The notes under the pieces: model-generated
Told to the model about the DNA's origin: nothing
What the model saw: only the letters and a program-made list of their open reading frames with translations
Databases searched by the model: none
Translations under genes and position numbers: made by a program
Origin: Dickeya dianthicola NCPPB 453
GTDB taxonomy: Bacteria; Pseudomonadota; Gammaproteobacteria; Enterobacterales; Enterobacteriaceae
Length of the DNA: 34,766 nt
Assembly (NCBI RefSeq): GCF_000365305.1
Contig: NZ_CM001841.1
Coordinates: 2,783,022-2,817,787, forward strand
Direction of reading: 5' to 3'
Part shown: in pieces, positions 21,852 to 31,238 of the stretch
How the letters are laid out: each line of letters starts with the position of its first letter
Position numbering within the stretch: the stretch's first letter is position 1

Positions 21852-24599
21852 ATGACCACCCTGAATAAAGCGCTCACCCGGCCCGCCGCCATTATGGGCA
21901 TTCCCCTCGTCCCGTTCGTTCTCGTCAGCGGGGCCATCCTCCTGCTGTCGGTTTACACCCGCTATTACCTTGCACTGCTGCTGATCCCGGCCTGGCTGGA
22001 GATGCGGGCGAAGGCCCGAGCCGATATCCATCATTTCGGGCTGTGGTGGCTGGCGTTTAAAACCCGTGGCCGGTTTGCCACCAATCGCTATTTCGGTGCG
22101 ACGGCAATGCTGGCAAGCCAGTATGACGCCGTCGATATTTCGGAGTTTACCGACAAGATGAAATTAAACGCGCGCATCACGCTGGATAAATACATCCCCT
22201 ACTCCTCCCACCTTCACCCGCACGTCATCAGAAACCGCCACGGTGACTTCGTCGCCACCTGGGAGCTGGGCGGCACCCTGTTTGAATGTGAGGATGAACA
22301 TCATCTGACGCTGATGGCAAGCCATCTCAACAACCTGATCCGCGCCTATGAAGGGCTGCCGGTCACGTTCTATATTCACCGTATCCGGGAGACCTATCAG
22401 GATGCGTTCGAGGCGACCTCGGGTATTCCCTTTTCAGACGAGGTCGCGGCACGCTATTACCGGGCACTCAACGCGAAGCCGCTCTGGCGGCATCGGCTGT
22501 TTTTCACCGTCTGTTATGCACCCTTCTCCGCACTGGAGAAAAAGACCGTGAAGACGCAGCCCGCCGGAAAGAGGCAAGCGGCGCTGGATGAGGCGCTGAA
22601 GGTCATGCTGGAGCACCATGCCGCACTCGGCAGCGCACTGTCACGCTACATGGCGACCCCGTTGGGAACGTATGAGGAGAAAGGACGGGTCTACTCCTCG
22701 CAACTGGCGTTCTACCATCGCCTGATCACCGGCCAATGGCAGCCGGTGGCGGTGACACGTTCACCGTTTTACCTCACGCTCAGTACCCCGGATGTGTTTT
22801 TTACCACCGACACCGCCGAATGCCAGACCGTCGGCGGCTCCCGTTTCTTTCGCAGTCTGGAAATCAAGGACTATTCGCCGGAAACCGCGACCGGCCTGCT
22901 GGATGCGCTGTTGTATGCCGAAAGCGAGTACGTACTGACGCAGTCTTTCACCTGCATGGCGCGGGATGAAGCTCAACATCATATCCGACTGGCGGAAAAA
23001 CGGTTGAATGCAACCGACGATGACGCCCTGTCACAGCGTGAAGAGCTGGTTGTCTTGCGCGACCTGCTCCAGTCCGGGCATGTGTCCTGCGGCAAATACC
23101 ACTTTTCCCTGCTGGTGTCCTCAGCCAGCGCCGATCAGGTGGTCAGGGAGACCCACGCGCTGGCCCAACCGTTTACCGACCTCGGTATCATGACCTCGCT
23201 GTCCACGCTGTCGTTACCTGCCGCGTATCTGGCTCAACTGCCCGGCATGTATCCCTTTCGCCCCCGGCTGGTGGTCGTCAGCAGCCAGAATTACGCGGAT
23301 CTGAGCAGCCTGCATAACTTTCACCCTCACAAGCGCAGCGGCAACCCGTGGGGAGAGGCCATCGCCATTCTGACATCGCCCGGCGGCGGCGGTTATTACC
23401 TGAACCTGCACGACAGCCAGGTCGGGCGGGATGATTTTAACGAGAAAACACCGGGGAATACCGCCATCATCGGCAAAACCGGCTCAGGGAAGACCCTGCT
23501 GATGACGATGATGCAACACCTGATGCAGAAGTACCGCCACCCGGCGACATTTTCCGCCTCAGCCCCCGGCAAACGGCTGACCACCGTTTACTTTGATAAA
23601 GACCGGGCCGCCGAGATGTCGATCCGCCAGATGGGCGGGCGTTACTTTCGCATCCGCACCGGTACGCCTGCCGGGTTTAACCCGTTTTCACTTGCACCAA
23701 CCCGACGCAACATCAGCTTTATCAAGCAATTGGTCCGCATGTTGTGCCGTCGCAACGGCAAACCGCTCGACCCACGCGATGAGGCACGCATCAGCGCCGC
23801 CGTGGATACCCTGATGCAGGACTACCCGCCGGAATTGCGCCGTTACGGGATAACCCGGCTGCTGGAGGTGTTGCCCGAACCGCCGACCCGCGAGGCCAGA
23901 ACCAACGGGCTGCGCATCCGTCTGAAGCAGTGGACGCAGGGCGGCGAATTCGGCTGGGTTTTCGATAACGCGGAGGACAGTTTTAACATCGGCGAGAGCG
24001 ATAACATCGGCATCGATGGAACAGAATTTCTGGATGACGACGACATACGCGGCCCGATCACCTTTTACCTGTTGTTCCGTGTCACCAGCCTGCTGGACGG
24101 TCGCCGGTTGGTGATGTTCATGGATGAATTCTGGAAATGGCTGGCGGATGTCGAGTTTTCCAGATTCTCCCTCAATATGCTCAAGGTGATCCGTAAACTG
24201 AACGGCATTTTTATCCCCGCCACCCAGTCCCCCGATGAAATTGTCAGGCACCCCATCGCGCCCGCGATTATTGAACAGTGCAGCACGCAGATCTTTCTCG
24301 CCAATCCCAAAGCCAGCCGGGCGGATTACGTAGAGAAAATGAACGTCCCCGACAGCGTGTATGACACCGTCCGTCATCTGGACCCAGGCGAGCATTATAT
24401 GGTCATCGTGAAAACACCGCTGCGCGCCGGTGAAACCCGGCCCTTTGTCGCCCTGGCAAGAATGGATTTATCGGGCATCGGCAACCTCACCACAATCCTG
24501 AGCGGAAGCGAAGACAACCTGAAACGGTTTGATGCGCTTTATCAGGAAGGTATGTCCCCTCACGATTGGAAAGCGGCCTTCCTTGAACAGGCCATCTGA
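21852..24599 (+). CDS. virB4: VirB3-VirB4 fusion: T4SS assembly ATPase
   Basis: This protein of about 915 residues has a VirB3-like membrane part at residues 1-90 (LNKALTRPAAIMGIPLVPFV followed by hydrophobic segments) fused to the VirB4 ATPase that powers pilus biogenesis and substrate transfer. Walker A is GKTGSGKT (541-548) and Walker B is RRLVMFMDEFW (Asp about 758, Glu about 759). Further VirB4 signatures are KLNGIFIPATQSPDEI and STQIFLANPKA. The ATG at 21852 is preferred to 21819, which lies inside virB2, because AGGGGAA precedes it. Such fusions are known in several VirB-type systems, and no separate virB3 is present, which supports the reading. Confidence 0.95.
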   Translation: MTTLNKALTRPAAIMGIPLVPFVLVSGAILLLSVYTRYYLALLLIPAWLEMRAKARADIHHFGLWWLAFKTRGRFATNRYFGATAMLASQYDAVDISEFTDKMKLNARITLDKYIPYSSHLHPHVIRNRHGDFVATWELGGTLFECEDEHHLTLMASHLNNLIRAYEGLPVTFYIHRIRETYQDAFEATSGIPFSDEVAARYYRALNAKPLWRHRLFFTVCYAPFSALEKKTVKTQPAGKRQAALDEALKVMLEHHAALGSALSRYMATPLGTYEEKGRVYSSQLAFYHRLITGQWQPVAVTRSPFYLTLSTPDVFFTTDTAECQTVGGSRFFRSLEIKDYSPETATGLLDALLYAESEYVLTQSFTCMARDEAQHHIRLAEKRLNATDDDALSQREELVVLRDLLQSGHVSCGKYHFSLLVSSASADQVVRETHALAQPFTDLGIMTSLSTLSLPAAYLAQLPGMYPFRPRLVVVSSQNYADLSSLHNFHPHKRSGNPWGEAIAILTSPGGGGYYLNLHDSQVGRDDFNEKTPGNTAIIGKTGSGKTLLMTMMQHLMQKYRHPATFSASAPGKRLTTVYFDKDRAAEMSIRQMGGRYFRIRTGTPAGFNPFSLAPTRRNISFIKQLVRMLCRRNGKPLDPRDEARISAAVDTLMQDYPPELRRYGITRLLEVLPEPPTREARTNGLRIRLKQWTQGGEFGWVFDNAEDSFNIGESDNIGIDGTEFLDDDDIRGPITFYLLFRVTSLLDGRRLVMFMDEFWKWLADVEFSRFSLNMLKVIRKLNGIFIPATQSPDEIVRHPIAPAIIEQCSTQIFLANPKASRADYVEKMNVPDSVYDTVRHLDPGEHYMVIVKTPLRAGETRPFVALARMDLSGIGNLTTILSGSEDNLKRFDALYQEGMSPHDWKAAFLEQAI

Positions 24600-24623
24600 G
24601 ATTCACTTCGGAGGTAAATCACC

Positions 24624-25340
24624 ATGCAAACCCGATATCTCTTCCTGGCGTTCTCGCTATGGCTGTCCGCACCGGCGATAAGTGCCGGTATCCCGGTGTT
24701 TGATGCCGTCAATAATACCGAGTCGATTAATCAATGGATGCAAAAACTCAAACAATGGCAGGAAACCGTTACCCACTATAAAAACGAGCTGGATGCCTAT
24801 AAACAGCAATTGGCGACTGCAACAGGGATACGGGATATTCAGGGGTTTCTCCGCGAGGCGAAAAGCCTGAAAGACGATATCGACGCGCTTCGCAAGAACG
24901 GTATTTCACTGGATGACCTGCTGACCAATCCAGACGGTTCCTATTCTTCCGCGCTTCAGGGGTTATATAAAAAATACCAATCGTTTGATAGCTGTAACCC
25001 GTCCCGCTCATCCCTGCGTTATCAGGACAGTTGCAAACAGCTGTTACTCAATCAGGCACTGGCGATTGAGAATACCCGTGAGGTTCAGGACAGGATGACG
25101 GGCACGTTAAACGACATCGCAGACCTGTCTGATCGCATCGCCAATGCCAAAGATTCGAAAGAATCACAGGACCTGGCGAATGCCGTCGCGGCCAAAAGCG
25201 TGCAACTGAACGCCCTAACCAGCCAGTGGGAGATGTCTGTCAGGCAGGCTGAACAGCGGGCAACACTGCTGGAGCAGCAACGGCAAAATGCGTTCAATGA
25301 GCAGCAACTTGCCGCACCGGTTCCCGATTTTAATCATTGA
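24624..25340 (+). CDS. virB5: VirB5-like minor pilin
   Basis: This 238-residue periplasmic protein has a signal peptide ending about AISA-GIP (residues 1-21). It is followed by a helical, Gln/Lys-rich coiled region, INQWMQKLKQWQETVTHYKN, and the usual family segment ATGIRDIQGFLREAKSLKDD. It ends with long amphipathic helices. VirB5 proteins cap the T4SS pilus and help recipient contact. The Cys pair in SCNPSRSSLRYQDSCKQ may form a disulfide. It follows virB4 after 24 bases. Confidence 0.92.
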   Translation: MQTRYLFLAFSLWLSAPAISAGIPVFDAVNNTESINQWMQKLKQWQETVTHYKNELDAYKQQLATATGIRDIQGFLREAKSLKDDIDALRKNGISLDDLLTNPDGSYSSALQGLYKKYQSFDSCNPSRSSLRYQDSCKQLLLNQALAIENTREVQDRMTGTLNDIADLSDRIANAKDSKESQDLANAVAAKSVQLNALTSQWEMSVRQAEQRATLLEQQRQNAFNEQQLAAPVPDFNH

Positions 25341-25350
25341 GAGGGCAAGC

Positions 25351-25575
25351 ATGAAAACGTCACTGTGCATTTTTTCGGTTATTTGGGGCGCATTTTGCCT
25401 AACAGGATGTGATAACCCCAAATCAACACAATGGTACAAAGCGCACCCAGATGAAATGAACCAGCGATATCAGGCGTGTGAGTCATCCGGGGAAGACTCA
25501 CAGGATTGCAAAAATGCACGAGCAGCGCGATTCGAACTCCGTCAGGAAAAGGCCAAGGTTCCCAATTTGAACTAA
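25351..25575 (+). CDS. eexN: EexN-family entry-exclusion lipoprotein
   Basis: This 74-residue lipoprotein begins with a short hydrophobic leader ending in a lipobox, LTGC (Cys about 19). The mature part, WYKAHPDEMNQRYQACESSG and DCKNARAARFELRQ, has the two-cysteine pattern of EexN. Entry-exclusion proteins block redundant conjugation into a cell that already carries the element. Its place between virB5 and virB6 is the one held by eex in IncN pKM101. The ATG at 25351, after GAGGGCAAGC, is chosen over an upstream in-frame one inside virB5. Confidence 0.88.
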   Translation: MKTSLCIFSVIWGAFCLTGCDNPKSTQWYKAHPDEMNQRYQACESSGEDSQDCKNARAARFELRQEKAKVPNLN

Positions 25576-25586
25576 AGGGGCAATCT

Positions 25587-26615
25587 ATGTCGGGTGGTAT
25601 GTTTGTTGGAATGAACAACACGATCACTGACGGCCTACAAGCCATACTGCGGGGGCAAACCTCCGTCTATGGCGATATGGTAAGTATTATCGCCGTCAGT
25701 TCCTTCACTGTATTTGTCACTTATCAGGGTTATCAAACCCTGGCCGGAAAACGCCAAACACCCGTCGAAGATGTCATGTGGGATATAGGGCGAATGTTAT
25801 TAATCATGACATTCGTTTTAAATCTCGATGGCTGGCTGAATTTAGCCATTGCGGCCATTAACGGCTTAAAAGACGGCGTCAGCGGTGATGATAATGTCTG
25901 GTCATTGCTCGATACCGTCTGGGAGAAAGCACAGACCATTGGGCAAAAACTTTATCAACAGGATGATTCCGCCTATGTAAAGCTCAATGGCGGTGTTGCC
26001 GAAATTCTGGTCTGGGGCGGTGTTATTGTCACACTGCTTTTTGGCGCTACGGTTAACCTGTTAGCCGAAATTATCATTGTATTAATGACGACAACCGCGC
26101 CATTATTTATTTTCTGCCTGTTGTATGGGTTCCTGACTCCAATGTTTAACAACTGGATGAAAATTATTTTTACGGTCATCCTTACAATGATGTTTTCGGC
26201 TTTATCAATCAGGATCGTCATTAATTATCTCAATGGTATCTTAGATAAGGCGGTTAATTTTGCCGACAGCGCCAATATCATTACGCTTGGTGTTCAGTGT
26301 TGTGTTGCGGGCGTTATTTCCGGCGTCATTATTTGGTTTGCAGCGAAAATTGCCGGTGCATTAGGTGGTGTCGCCGTTCAGGCCACCTTGCAGGGGGCCG
26401 CCATGAGCGGCTTACGCGGGCTGGCGAGCACGTCATCTGAAGCAGCAAAACCGGCGATGAAGACCGGCGCGGCGGCGGCCCGGCTGGCCGCCAAAGGGAG
26501 CCATGCCGCCGGGACACTCATCGCCACGGGCACTGGCAACGCCATCTCCGCATGGCAAAAGCGCGCCGCCGCCATTGAGAGTATGAAGCGCCTTAACCAG
26601 CAGCGTCCTCGCTAA
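25587..26615 (+). CDS. virB6: VirB6/TrbL-like inner-membrane channel protein
   Basis: This polytopic membrane protein of about 342 residues belongs to the T4SS inner-membrane platform. Several hydrophobic helices are visible: MVSIIAVSSFTVFVTYQGYQ, then ILVWGGVIVTLLFGATVNLL, IIIVLMTTTAPLFIFCLLYG, IIFTVILTMMFSALSIRIVI, and a later CCVAGVISGVIIWFAAK. The C-terminal tail is Ala-rich and basic. The start at 25587 is supported by AAAGGGG directly upstream; an earlier in-frame ATG lies within eexN. The helix count and gene order fit VirB6. Confidence 0.92.
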   Translation: MSGGMFVGMNNTITDGLQAILRGQTSVYGDMVSIIAVSSFTVFVTYQGYQTLAGKRQTPVEDVMWDIGRMLLIMTFVLNLDGWLNLAIAAINGLKDGVSGDDNVWSLLDTVWEKAQTIGQKLYQQDDSAYVKLNGGVAEILVWGGVIVTLLFGATVNLLAEIIIVLMTTTAPLFIFCLLYGFLTPMFNNWMKIIFTVILTMMFSALSIRIVINYLNGILDKAVNFADSANIITLGVQCCVAGVISGVIIWFAAKIAGALGGVAVQATLQGAAMSGLRGLASTSSEAAKPAMKTGAAAARLAAKGSHAAGTLIATGTGNAISAWQKRAAAIESMKRLNQQRPR

Positions 26616-26702
26616 TTTCTTTCTCACTCCCCAACTCGTCACAGGGTGCCGAGGCAACCGCCGTCGGTACGGCATGTCTGTATCCGTTAACAAGGGCTTT
26701 CC

Positions 26703-26843
26703 ATGAAATCCAGCATTGTCTTTCTGATGCTGTGCATCCTCACGGGCTGCGCAGGGCATCAACACGACCTTCCGCCGGTATCCGGCGACCCTCAACCGGT
26801 CAATTCCCCCGCGATTATCCAGGAGCTGACAACACATGTCTGA
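26703..26843 (+). CDS. virB7: VirB7-like core-complex lipoprotein, 46 residues
   Basis: This short gene starts MKSSIVFLMLCILTGCAGHQ, a lipoprotein signal with lipobox LTGC (Cys 16). A Pro-rich mature part of 31 residues follows, ending IIQELTTHV. VirB7 is a small outer-membrane lipoprotein that pairs with VirB9 and VirB10 in the T4SS core complex. Position between virB6 and virB8, length and lipobox agree. Its end overlaps the virB8 start by eight bases. AAGGGC lies upstream of the ATG. Confidence 0.82.
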   Translation: MKSSIVFLMLCILTGCAGHQHDLPPVSGDPQPVNSPAIIQELTTHV

Positions 26844-27519
26844 AACAGAAAACCTCATTGCGTCATCCCGCACCTTTGAAGCGGTTCTGCTGGAAAAGGA
26901 TGAACGGGAAAAAAAGCGTGCGTGGCGCATGGCGGCAACCGGGTTTGCGCTGGCGGCGCTGACAATAACCGCGCTGATTATTCTGCTGCCGCTGAAAACC
27001 ACCGACATCGAATTATGGTCGGTGGATAAACAGACCGGGCGCTATGAATATATGACCCGTCTCAAGGAGAAGGATATCGCTACCGAAGCCGCGCTGGCGC
27101 ATGCGCTATCCGCCCAGTACGTCCGGCTGCGCGAAGGCTATAACTATTTTGCGCTTCAGCGCGATTATGACGACGTGCAGCTCTTCAACAGCGACAGCGT
27201 GAACCGGGATTACCTCGACGAGTTTAACGGCAATCAGGCCCCCGACGTCATGTTCAATAAAGCGGAATACCTCGTGTCTGTCGAGATGATTTCCAACATT
27301 CACGCCCCCGCCACCGCCCCTGACTACCTGGCAACCTTAAGAGTTAAACGCATAATCCGCCGCATTGCGGATAACACGGTCAAAACGGATATCTGGAACA
27401 TCCGCCTGACTTATCGCTACCTCCCCCGCAAACAATTGACGGACAGCCAGCGAGAAGTGAACCCGCTGGGGTTCATCGTTACCAGCTACCAGCGCGATAA
27501 AGAACTGAGGGGGGAATGA
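26836..27519 (+). CDS. virB8: VirB8-like inner-membrane assembly protein
   Basis: This 227-residue bitopic protein has a cytoplasmic N-terminus (SETENLIASSRTFEAVLLEK), a membrane helix (about 31-55, MAATGFALAALTITALIILL), and a periplasmic NTF2-like domain. The domain carries YNYFALQRDYDDVQLFNS and a NKAEYLVSVEMIS stretch, typical of VirB8. It nucleates the T4SS inner-membrane complex. Its start overlaps virB7, and its stop overlaps the virB9 ATG by four bases (ATGA). Confidence 0.93.
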   Translation: MSETENLIASSRTFEAVLLEKDEREKKRAWRMAATGFALAALTITALIILLPLKTTDIELWSVDKQTGRYEYMTRLKEKDIATEAALAHALSAQYVRLREGYNYFALQRDYDDVQLFNSDSVNRDYLDEFNGNQAPDVMFNKAEYLVSVEMISNIHAPATAPDYLATLRVKRIIRRIADNTVKTDIWNIRLTYRYLPRKQLTDSQREVNPLGFIVTSYQRDKELRGE

Positions 27520-28409
27520 TGCTGAAAAACACCGTACTGATAGGGCTGATGCTGGCGTCGTGCGCTGTCTGGGGGGCCGCGATACCACGCGGCAGCGCCT
27601 ATGACAGCCGCATACAGCATGTCACCTATGACAGCCAGAATGCCACCGTCGTCAACACCCGCCCCGGCTACCTCACCACGCTCCTGTTCGATGACGATGA
27701 AGCGGTGCTCGACGCCCAGACCGGTTTTCCCAAAGGCTGGCGAGTGACCAAAAGCGATAACCGGGTGGACGTCAGCCCCAACCCTGTCATCCAGCCGGTA
27801 ACGGAGGGCAACGGCAATAACGTCAACAAGGTGTTTCTGCCGACTGCCAAAGAGTGGAAAACCAACCTGTTGGTGGTGACATCCAAACGCGATTACAGCC
27901 TGGAGCTTAACGTGCTGGATAACGACTCGCCCTCGCAGGCCTTCATTATCCGTTTTCACTATCCCGATGAAGCGCGCAGGCAATCAGCGGCGGCCGATGC
28001 CGCCCACCGGCAACGCCTGCGTGAGGCACAGGAAAAGCAACAGATTGCGGCCGCCTTCGAGCAGGCCACCACACCGCGAAACTGGCACTATATCAAGCGG
28101 GTCGCGGCGGGTTCGGCGGCAATTGCACCGGATTTTGCCTACGATGATGGCCGCTTTATCACCCTCGGTTTTTCTCCCGCCAAAATCCTGCCGTCACTGT
28201 TTCGGGTCGTTAACCAGCAGGAGCAGACCGTCACGCCCCTAATCACCAAACACGGGAACGACACCGTGATGGTCGTGCGGGCCATGTCGCCGCATCTGGT
28301 GTTGCGTTATGGCCGCGCCGTGGTCGGCATTGAGAATACCGCATTCGGCAACGTCGCCGTCAGCGCCGGCGACACCGTTTCGCCCGCCGTCACGCTGGAG
28401 GCCAAATGA
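27516..28409 (+). CDS. virB9: VirB9-like core-complex protein
   Basis: This 297-residue periplasmic protein has a signal peptide (about 1-21, LIGLMLASCAVWGAA) and then beta-rich sequence: YDSRIQHVTYDSQNATVVNT, TTLLFDDDEAV, and the C-terminal NWHYIKRVAAGSAAIAPDFA followed by YDDGRFITLGF. The C-terminal lobe forms the outer-membrane ring with VirB7 and VirB10. A GGGGGGA ribosome-binding site overlaps the end of virB8. A second ATG three bases downstream is an equal alternative. The gene ends overlapping virB10 by four bases. Confidence 0.94.
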   Translation: MMLKNTVLIGLMLASCAVWGAAIPRGSAYDSRIQHVTYDSQNATVVNTRPGYLTTLLFDDDEAVLDAQTGFPKGWRVTKSDNRVDVSPNPVIQPVTEGNGNNVNKVFLPTAKEWKTNLLVVTSKRDYSLELNVLDNDSPSQAFIIRFHYPDEARRQSAAADAAHRQRLREAQEKQQIAAAFEQATTPRNWHYIKRVAAGSAAIAPDFAYDDGRFITLGFSPAKILPSLFRVVNQQEQTVTPLITKHGNDTVMVVRAMSPHLVLRYGRAVVGIENTAFGNVAVSAGDTVSPAVTLEAK

Positions 28410-29608
28410 CAGACCATCCCATCCCGGATACAGCGGAAAAAACCGTGGCCGAGCGGGAAGCCGAAGCCCGTGAACGCGCCAGAGCCGCGAGAGAAAGCCA
28501 GACACCGGCGCACAACACACCGCCCGGTCAGCCGGACGTCACCCGCTTTAAAAAAACCGCCAGTCGCCGAACGCTGTGGGTCAGCCTGCTCAGTCTGGCG
28601 GTGCTGATGCTGCTGGCATGGAGTGGGGATCGCTTTTTTGGCGCAGTCAAACACAGCGATGACAAGGCGGCGGAGACCCAGCCGCCGACCGGTGTAATAC
28701 CGCCTGCGCGTAAAAACCTCGGTATGGACCGTCATCCGTTCGGTCTGTTCGAGCAGAACAGACCGGAAAACACAACGGATCATCGCCAGACGCAGGCTGC
28801 TCCGCCACCGCCAGCACCGCCCGCGTTAAACAAGGCCGCCGCCCTGGCCGACGGGTTAAATCAGGCGTCAGATACCGCATCGGCTTCCCACGTCACCGCC
28901 TCCGGCACTGACAAGCAAAAGCCCACTACCGCGCCTGACCCGGAGATAAAAGACACCGCGCCCGGCGTGGCAACCGTCACCCACGTCCGGCGGCTCGGTC
29001 TCGATCCCGATCTCTACCTGCCGGTTGATAGCGACATTCCCTGCTCGATGATGCAGCGCTTTGTTTCCGATGTCGGCGGGCGGATTTCCTGCCTCATCAG
29101 CGAGGATGTCTACAGCGCCAGTCATCACGTGAAGCTGCTCCCGGCAGGCACCATCGCCCGTGGCGTCTACCGCACCGGCGCACTGCAACAGGGCCGGAGC
29201 CGGATGTTTGTCATCTGGACGGCGTTACGCACACCAGAGCCCGGTAGCCTGCACATTCCGCTGACCGATACCGAGGCCACCGGCCCGTTGGGAGAAGCCG
29301 GGATTAGCGGCAGGATCGATACCCATTTCTGGGAGCGGTTCGGCAATGCATTGATGTTGAGCACAGTGCAGGACGTCGCCGCAGCGGCGGCGAATACAGC
29401 GCCGGGGAAAGACCGTAATACCGACTACACCGAGAATACGCGTGCTGCCGCCTCGGAGATGGCAAAAACGGCACTGGAAAACAGCATCAATATCCCGCCC
29501 ACGATGTATCTGAATCAGGGGGAGGTGATCGGCATCATGACCGGTACGGATATCGATTTCTCTTCCGTTTATCAACTGCGTCTGAAAAAGAGGTGGTATG
29601 AACGCTGA
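28406..29608 (+). CDS. virB10: VirB10-like core-complex protein
   Basis: This 400-residue protein spans inner and outer membranes as the T4SS energy sensor. It has a charged cytoplasmic N-terminus, one membrane helix (about 57-75, LWVSLLSLAVLMLLAWSGDR), a Pro-rich linker (PPPPAPPALNK), and the C-terminal beta-barrel domain. That domain has YLPVDSDIPCSMMQRFVSDV, VKLLPAGTIARGVYRTG, SRMFVIWTALRTPEPG and YLNQGEVIGIMTGTDIDFSS. These match VirB10/TrbI throughout. It overlaps virB9 by four and virB11 by eleven bases. Confidence 0.96.
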   Translation: MTDHPIPDTAEKTVAEREAEARERARAARESQTPAHNTPPGQPDVTRFKKTASRRTLWVSLLSLAVLMLLAWSGDRFFGAVKHSDDKAAETQPPTGVIPPARKNLGMDRHPFGLFEQNRPENTTDHRQTQAAPPPPAPPALNKAAALADGLNQASDTASASHVTASGTDKQKPTTAPDPEIKDTAPGVATVTHVRRLGLDPDLYLPVDSDIPCSMMQRFVSDVGGRISCLISEDVYSASHHVKLLPAGTIARGVYRTGALQQGRSRMFVIWTALRTPEPGSLHIPLTDTEATGPLGEAGISGRIDTHFWERFGNALMLSTVQDVAAAAANTAPGKDRNTDYTENTRAAASEMAKTALENSINIPPTMYLNQGEVIGIMTGTDIDFSSVYQLRLKKRWYER

Positions 29609-30614
29609 AAACCTGTCGCTGGATTTTATGAAAAGCCAGTTATTTGGTGAATTTCTACCACTGGCAGGCCTGACGGAAATCGCCATTAACCGCCCCGGAG
29701 AGATCCACACCAAAATAAACGGTCGATGGCAGAGGCATGAATCGCCGGTCACCTTGCGCCAGTGCCATGCCTTTGCCAACGCGCTGGCCTCATGGCATGA
29801 CGATAATATTGATGACACGTCACCGATTCTTTCCGCCACGCTGGAGTCTGGCGAACGCATTCAGGCCATTATTCCTCCGGCCTGCGAGCGGAATACCGTG
29901 TCTATTACGCTGCGCAAACCGTCATATGCGCAAAAAACGCATCAGTCGTGGATTGAGGCGGGCTTTTATCACCGCGTAACCGGTCAGGAGCAGGCTGGAA
30001 GCAAGGACGAAGAACTGACCCGATATTACAACAACGGGGACATCCCCCACTTTATTGAAAAAGCCGTCGAGTACGGCAAAACGCTCTTTATTGTGGGGGA
30101 AACCGGCTCGGGTAAAACCACCTACATGAAGACGTTGCTGCACTATATTCCGTCGCATCTCAGGCTGACGACGATTGAAGACAACCCTGAAATCCGGTTT
30201 TACCACCACGCTAATTATGTGCATCTGTTTTACCCGGCAGAGGCCACCGACGAGGCAATTGTCACCCCCGGCAGGCTGATACGGGCGAATTATCGAATGA
30301 ACCCGGACAGAATTCTGCTGGCGGAAATTCGCGGGCGGGAAGCCTGGGATGCACTGAAAATTATCGGCTCCGGCCATGAAGGGCTTATTACCTCCCTGCA
30401 CGCGGGCAGCCCGGAAGAGTGTATTGAGGGACTCATCGACCGCTGCTATGAAAACCCGGACTGCAACAATATCCCGTTCGATGTGTTGTTACGCAAGGTG
30501 CTTAAATGCGTAGATATTATCGTCAGTCTGGATATCCATGGCGACGTTCGCCGGATGAGCGATATTTATTTTAAACCGGTACACCTTCATCACATGAAGG
30601 AAATATTCAGATAG
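29598..30614 (+). CDS. virB11: VirB11-like traffic ATPase
   Basis: This 338-residue hexameric ATPase switches the T4SS between pilus assembly and substrate export. Walker A is GETGSGKT (167-174). The Asp-box is TTIEDNPEIRF, Walker B lies in MNPDRILLAEIRGREAWDAL, and the His-box is GHEGLITSLHAGSPEEC. The N-terminal domain, LTEIAINRPGEIHTKINGRW, is also typical. All catalytic motifs are intact. It overlaps the end of virB10 and precedes trbM by 40 bases. Confidence 0.97.
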   Translation: MNAENLSLDFMKSQLFGEFLPLAGLTEIAINRPGEIHTKINGRWQRHESPVTLRQCHAFANALASWHDDNIDDTSPILSATLESGERIQAIIPPACERNTVSITLRKPSYAQKTHQSWIEAGFYHRVTGQEQAGSKDEELTRYYNNGDIPHFIEKAVEYGKTLFIVGETGSGKTTYMKTLLHYIPSHLRLTTIEDNPEIRFYHHANYVHLFYPAEATDEAIVTPGRLIRANYRMNPDRILLAEIRGREAWDALKIIGSGHEGLITSLHAGSPEECIEGLIDRCYENPDCNNIPFDVLLRKVLKCVDIIVSLDIHGDVRRMSDIYFKPVHLHHMKEIFR

Positions 30615-30654
30615 ACGAACCATTCCCCCCTGCCACCCAATAAAGGTCTTCGAT

Positions 30655-30957
30655 ATGAAAACCGTCATACTCACCGCCTTTCTTCTCGGCATGAATGTAT
30701 TATTTCCGGCCTCAGTGATAGCTGCTGATGCCTGTGAAGCTGTTTTATGTCTGTACGGTAAAACCACCGGAAACAGCGGTGGAAATACCTGTCAGTCGGC
30801 TGAACGCGCCTTCTTTTCTATTGTGAAAAAGAACCGGCACGGTTTTCTCCCCGGCCAGACTGCCGATGCCAGACAATCCTTTTTAAACGAATGTGATTCG
30901 GCTGACCCGGCCGCGATCAGCCAGATTATCGGTCAATATGGCCGCGTTCGTAGCTAA
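30655..30957 (+). CDS. trbM: TrbM/KikA-like conjugal transfer protein
   Basis: This 100-residue exported protein has a signal peptide (about 1-24, ending SVIAADA). The mature part, CEAVLCLYGKTTGNSGGNTC, AERAFFSIVKKNRHGFLPGQ and RQSFLNECDSADP, matches the TrbM/KikA family. It has four conserved cysteines. KikA is encoded next to virB11-like genes in IncN plasmids and is linked to transfer and killing of Klebsiella recipients; its molecular role is unclear. It is the last gene of the conjugation operon before the repeat-rich region. Confidence 0.88.
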   Translation: MKTVILTAFLLGMNVLFPASVIAADACEAVLCLYGKTTGNSGGNTCQSAERAFFSIVKKNRHGFLPGQTADARQSFLNECDSADPAAISQIIGQYGRVRS

Positions 30958-31072
30958 TACTGACGAACCGGGCGCAAAGGCGTAACGGTTTTCAGGTTTT
31001 TACGGCCTGCCCATTTTTCGCGAATTAAAGCGCGAAGAAATGCCGGGCCGTAAAAATGAGGCAGCGGACAGG

Positions 31073-31104
31073 AATATTTTCGCGGATTCCGGCGCGAAAA
31101 TATT
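31073..31104. repeat. 12-bp perfect inverted repeat
   Basis: AATATTTTCGCG (31073-31084) and CGCGAAAATATT (31093-31104) are perfect reverse complements separated by 8 bp. The mixed AT/GC arm resembles relaxase or accessory-protein binding sites near oriT. Confidence 0.75.
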
Positions 31105-31238
31105 TCAGGCACCTCGCCTCACCGGCAAACAGCCGCGCCCACGCGGCTTTTGCCGGCCGGGGGGATCCGCAAAAAATTTGCCGCCCCAGCGAGCAAATAG
31201 GCGCGCCCACGCGCCGGTTTTTGTGGGGGGCGTGCCCC